A stretch of DNA of 57,461 nucleotides from contig JAGXTJ010000002.1 in assembly GCA_018333655.1 (NCBI GenBank), positions 1 to 57,461 on the forward strand, in the 5' to 3' direction. The notes under the pieces were generated by a model. It had not been told where the DNA came from and did not search any database. It saw only the letters and a list, made by a program, of their open reading frames with translations. This document shows, one piece after another, positions 57,378 through 57,461 of the stretch (positions are counted from its first letter, which is position 1; each line of letters opens with the position of its first letter). This DNA comes from Bacillota bacterium (GTDB lineage: Bacteria; Bacillota; UBA994). The position numbers and the translations under genes are program-made.

Positions 57378-57461
57378 CATTTAGAAAATGAACCACTCCG
57401 ACCACAAACCCTGTATGCTAGAGGTTGCAAGACATCAAGCATTGGGGGTAATGAGGAGTGA
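57341..57461 (+). mobile_element. Probable left end of an IS21-type insertion sequence
   Basis: Short repeats AAAGTGAACCATT (57351-57363), AAAGTGACAT (57371-57380) and AAATGAACCACT (57386-57397) recall the multiple TGAACCA-type terminal repeats of IS21-family elements. An ATG with GGGGG upstream at 57451 could be the start of the transposase, but the window stops 11 bases into it. The left boundary is not certain; position 57341 is a guess from the TG before the first repeat. Confidence 0.45.

Overview
The window is chromosomal DNA of an endospore-forming, probably anaerobic Bacillota of Clostridia type. The evidence is SpoIIE, SpoIID, SpoIIQ and SpoIIID, Firmicutes-style gene order, strong AGGAGG ribosome sites with many GTG/TTG starts, a formate-tetrahydrofolate ligase, a histidine-fermentation operon, and an ATP synthase whose c subunit carries the sodium-binding signature. 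The genus cannot be named from the sequence alone. Almost all genes lie on the minus strand; the exceptions are pstSCAB, dinB, a CPBP-like membrane protein and a GH18-like gene at the right edge.

Layout. (1) 1-4032: PhoR-like kinase (cut by the window edge), OmpR-type regulator, fabZ, mbl and spoIIID, the last with a good sigma-E promoter. (2) 4096-14613: a glycerol/dihydroxyacetone block. In transcription order it is glpF, glpK, a regulated-looking terminator, a GlpA-like dehydrogenase, an FAD oxidoreductase, a DUF1667 protein, dhaK, dhaL, dhaM, HPr, enzyme I and the antiterminator glpP. (3) 14838-19087: a divergent pst phosphate-uptake operon whose binding protein is fused to a copper-amine-oxidase-N-type domain. 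(4) 19118-23547: spoIIQ (degenerate LytM domain, sigma-F promoter), spoIID, murA, ywmB and a YueI-like gene. (5) 23544-30478: a full F-type ATP synthase operon headed by an atpZ interrupted by an in-frame TAG. (6) 30582-36301: wecB, comEB, upp, glyA, rpiB, a YwlE-like phosphatase with a coiled-coil insertion, and tsaC. (7) 36401-40630: SOS-type dinB, a probable pantothenate ECF S component with coaX, and a CPBP-like gene. (8) 40652-49601: PlsY-like protein, fhs, fchA, a 47-residue membrane protein, hutI, ftcD, hutU, hutH and a short CofE-like protein. (9) 49690-57461: ftsH, hpt, tilS, a large perfect palindrome, spoIIE, a GH18-like gene and what looks like the terminal part of an IS21-type element.

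The backbone matches Bacillus subtilis order in two places: atp-ywmB-murA-spoIID-spoIIQ / spoIIID-mbl-fabZ, and spoIIE-tilS-hpt-ftsH-coaX. The glycerol/PTS/pst block sits exactly between spoIIQ and spoIIID, and the hut/one-carbon block between ftsH and coaX. These two cargo blocks are therefore lineage-specific insertions or rearrangements. Metabolically, glycerol is taken up (GlpF), phosphorylated (GlpK) and oxidised by the GlpA-like module, while dihydroxyacetone is phosphorylated from PEP through a complete local chain (enzyme I, HPr, DhaM, DhaL-DhaK). Histidine is degraded to glutamate, and its formimino carbon passes through FtcD and FchA toward Fhs, which can make ATP and formate. A FolD step is needed but is not in the window.
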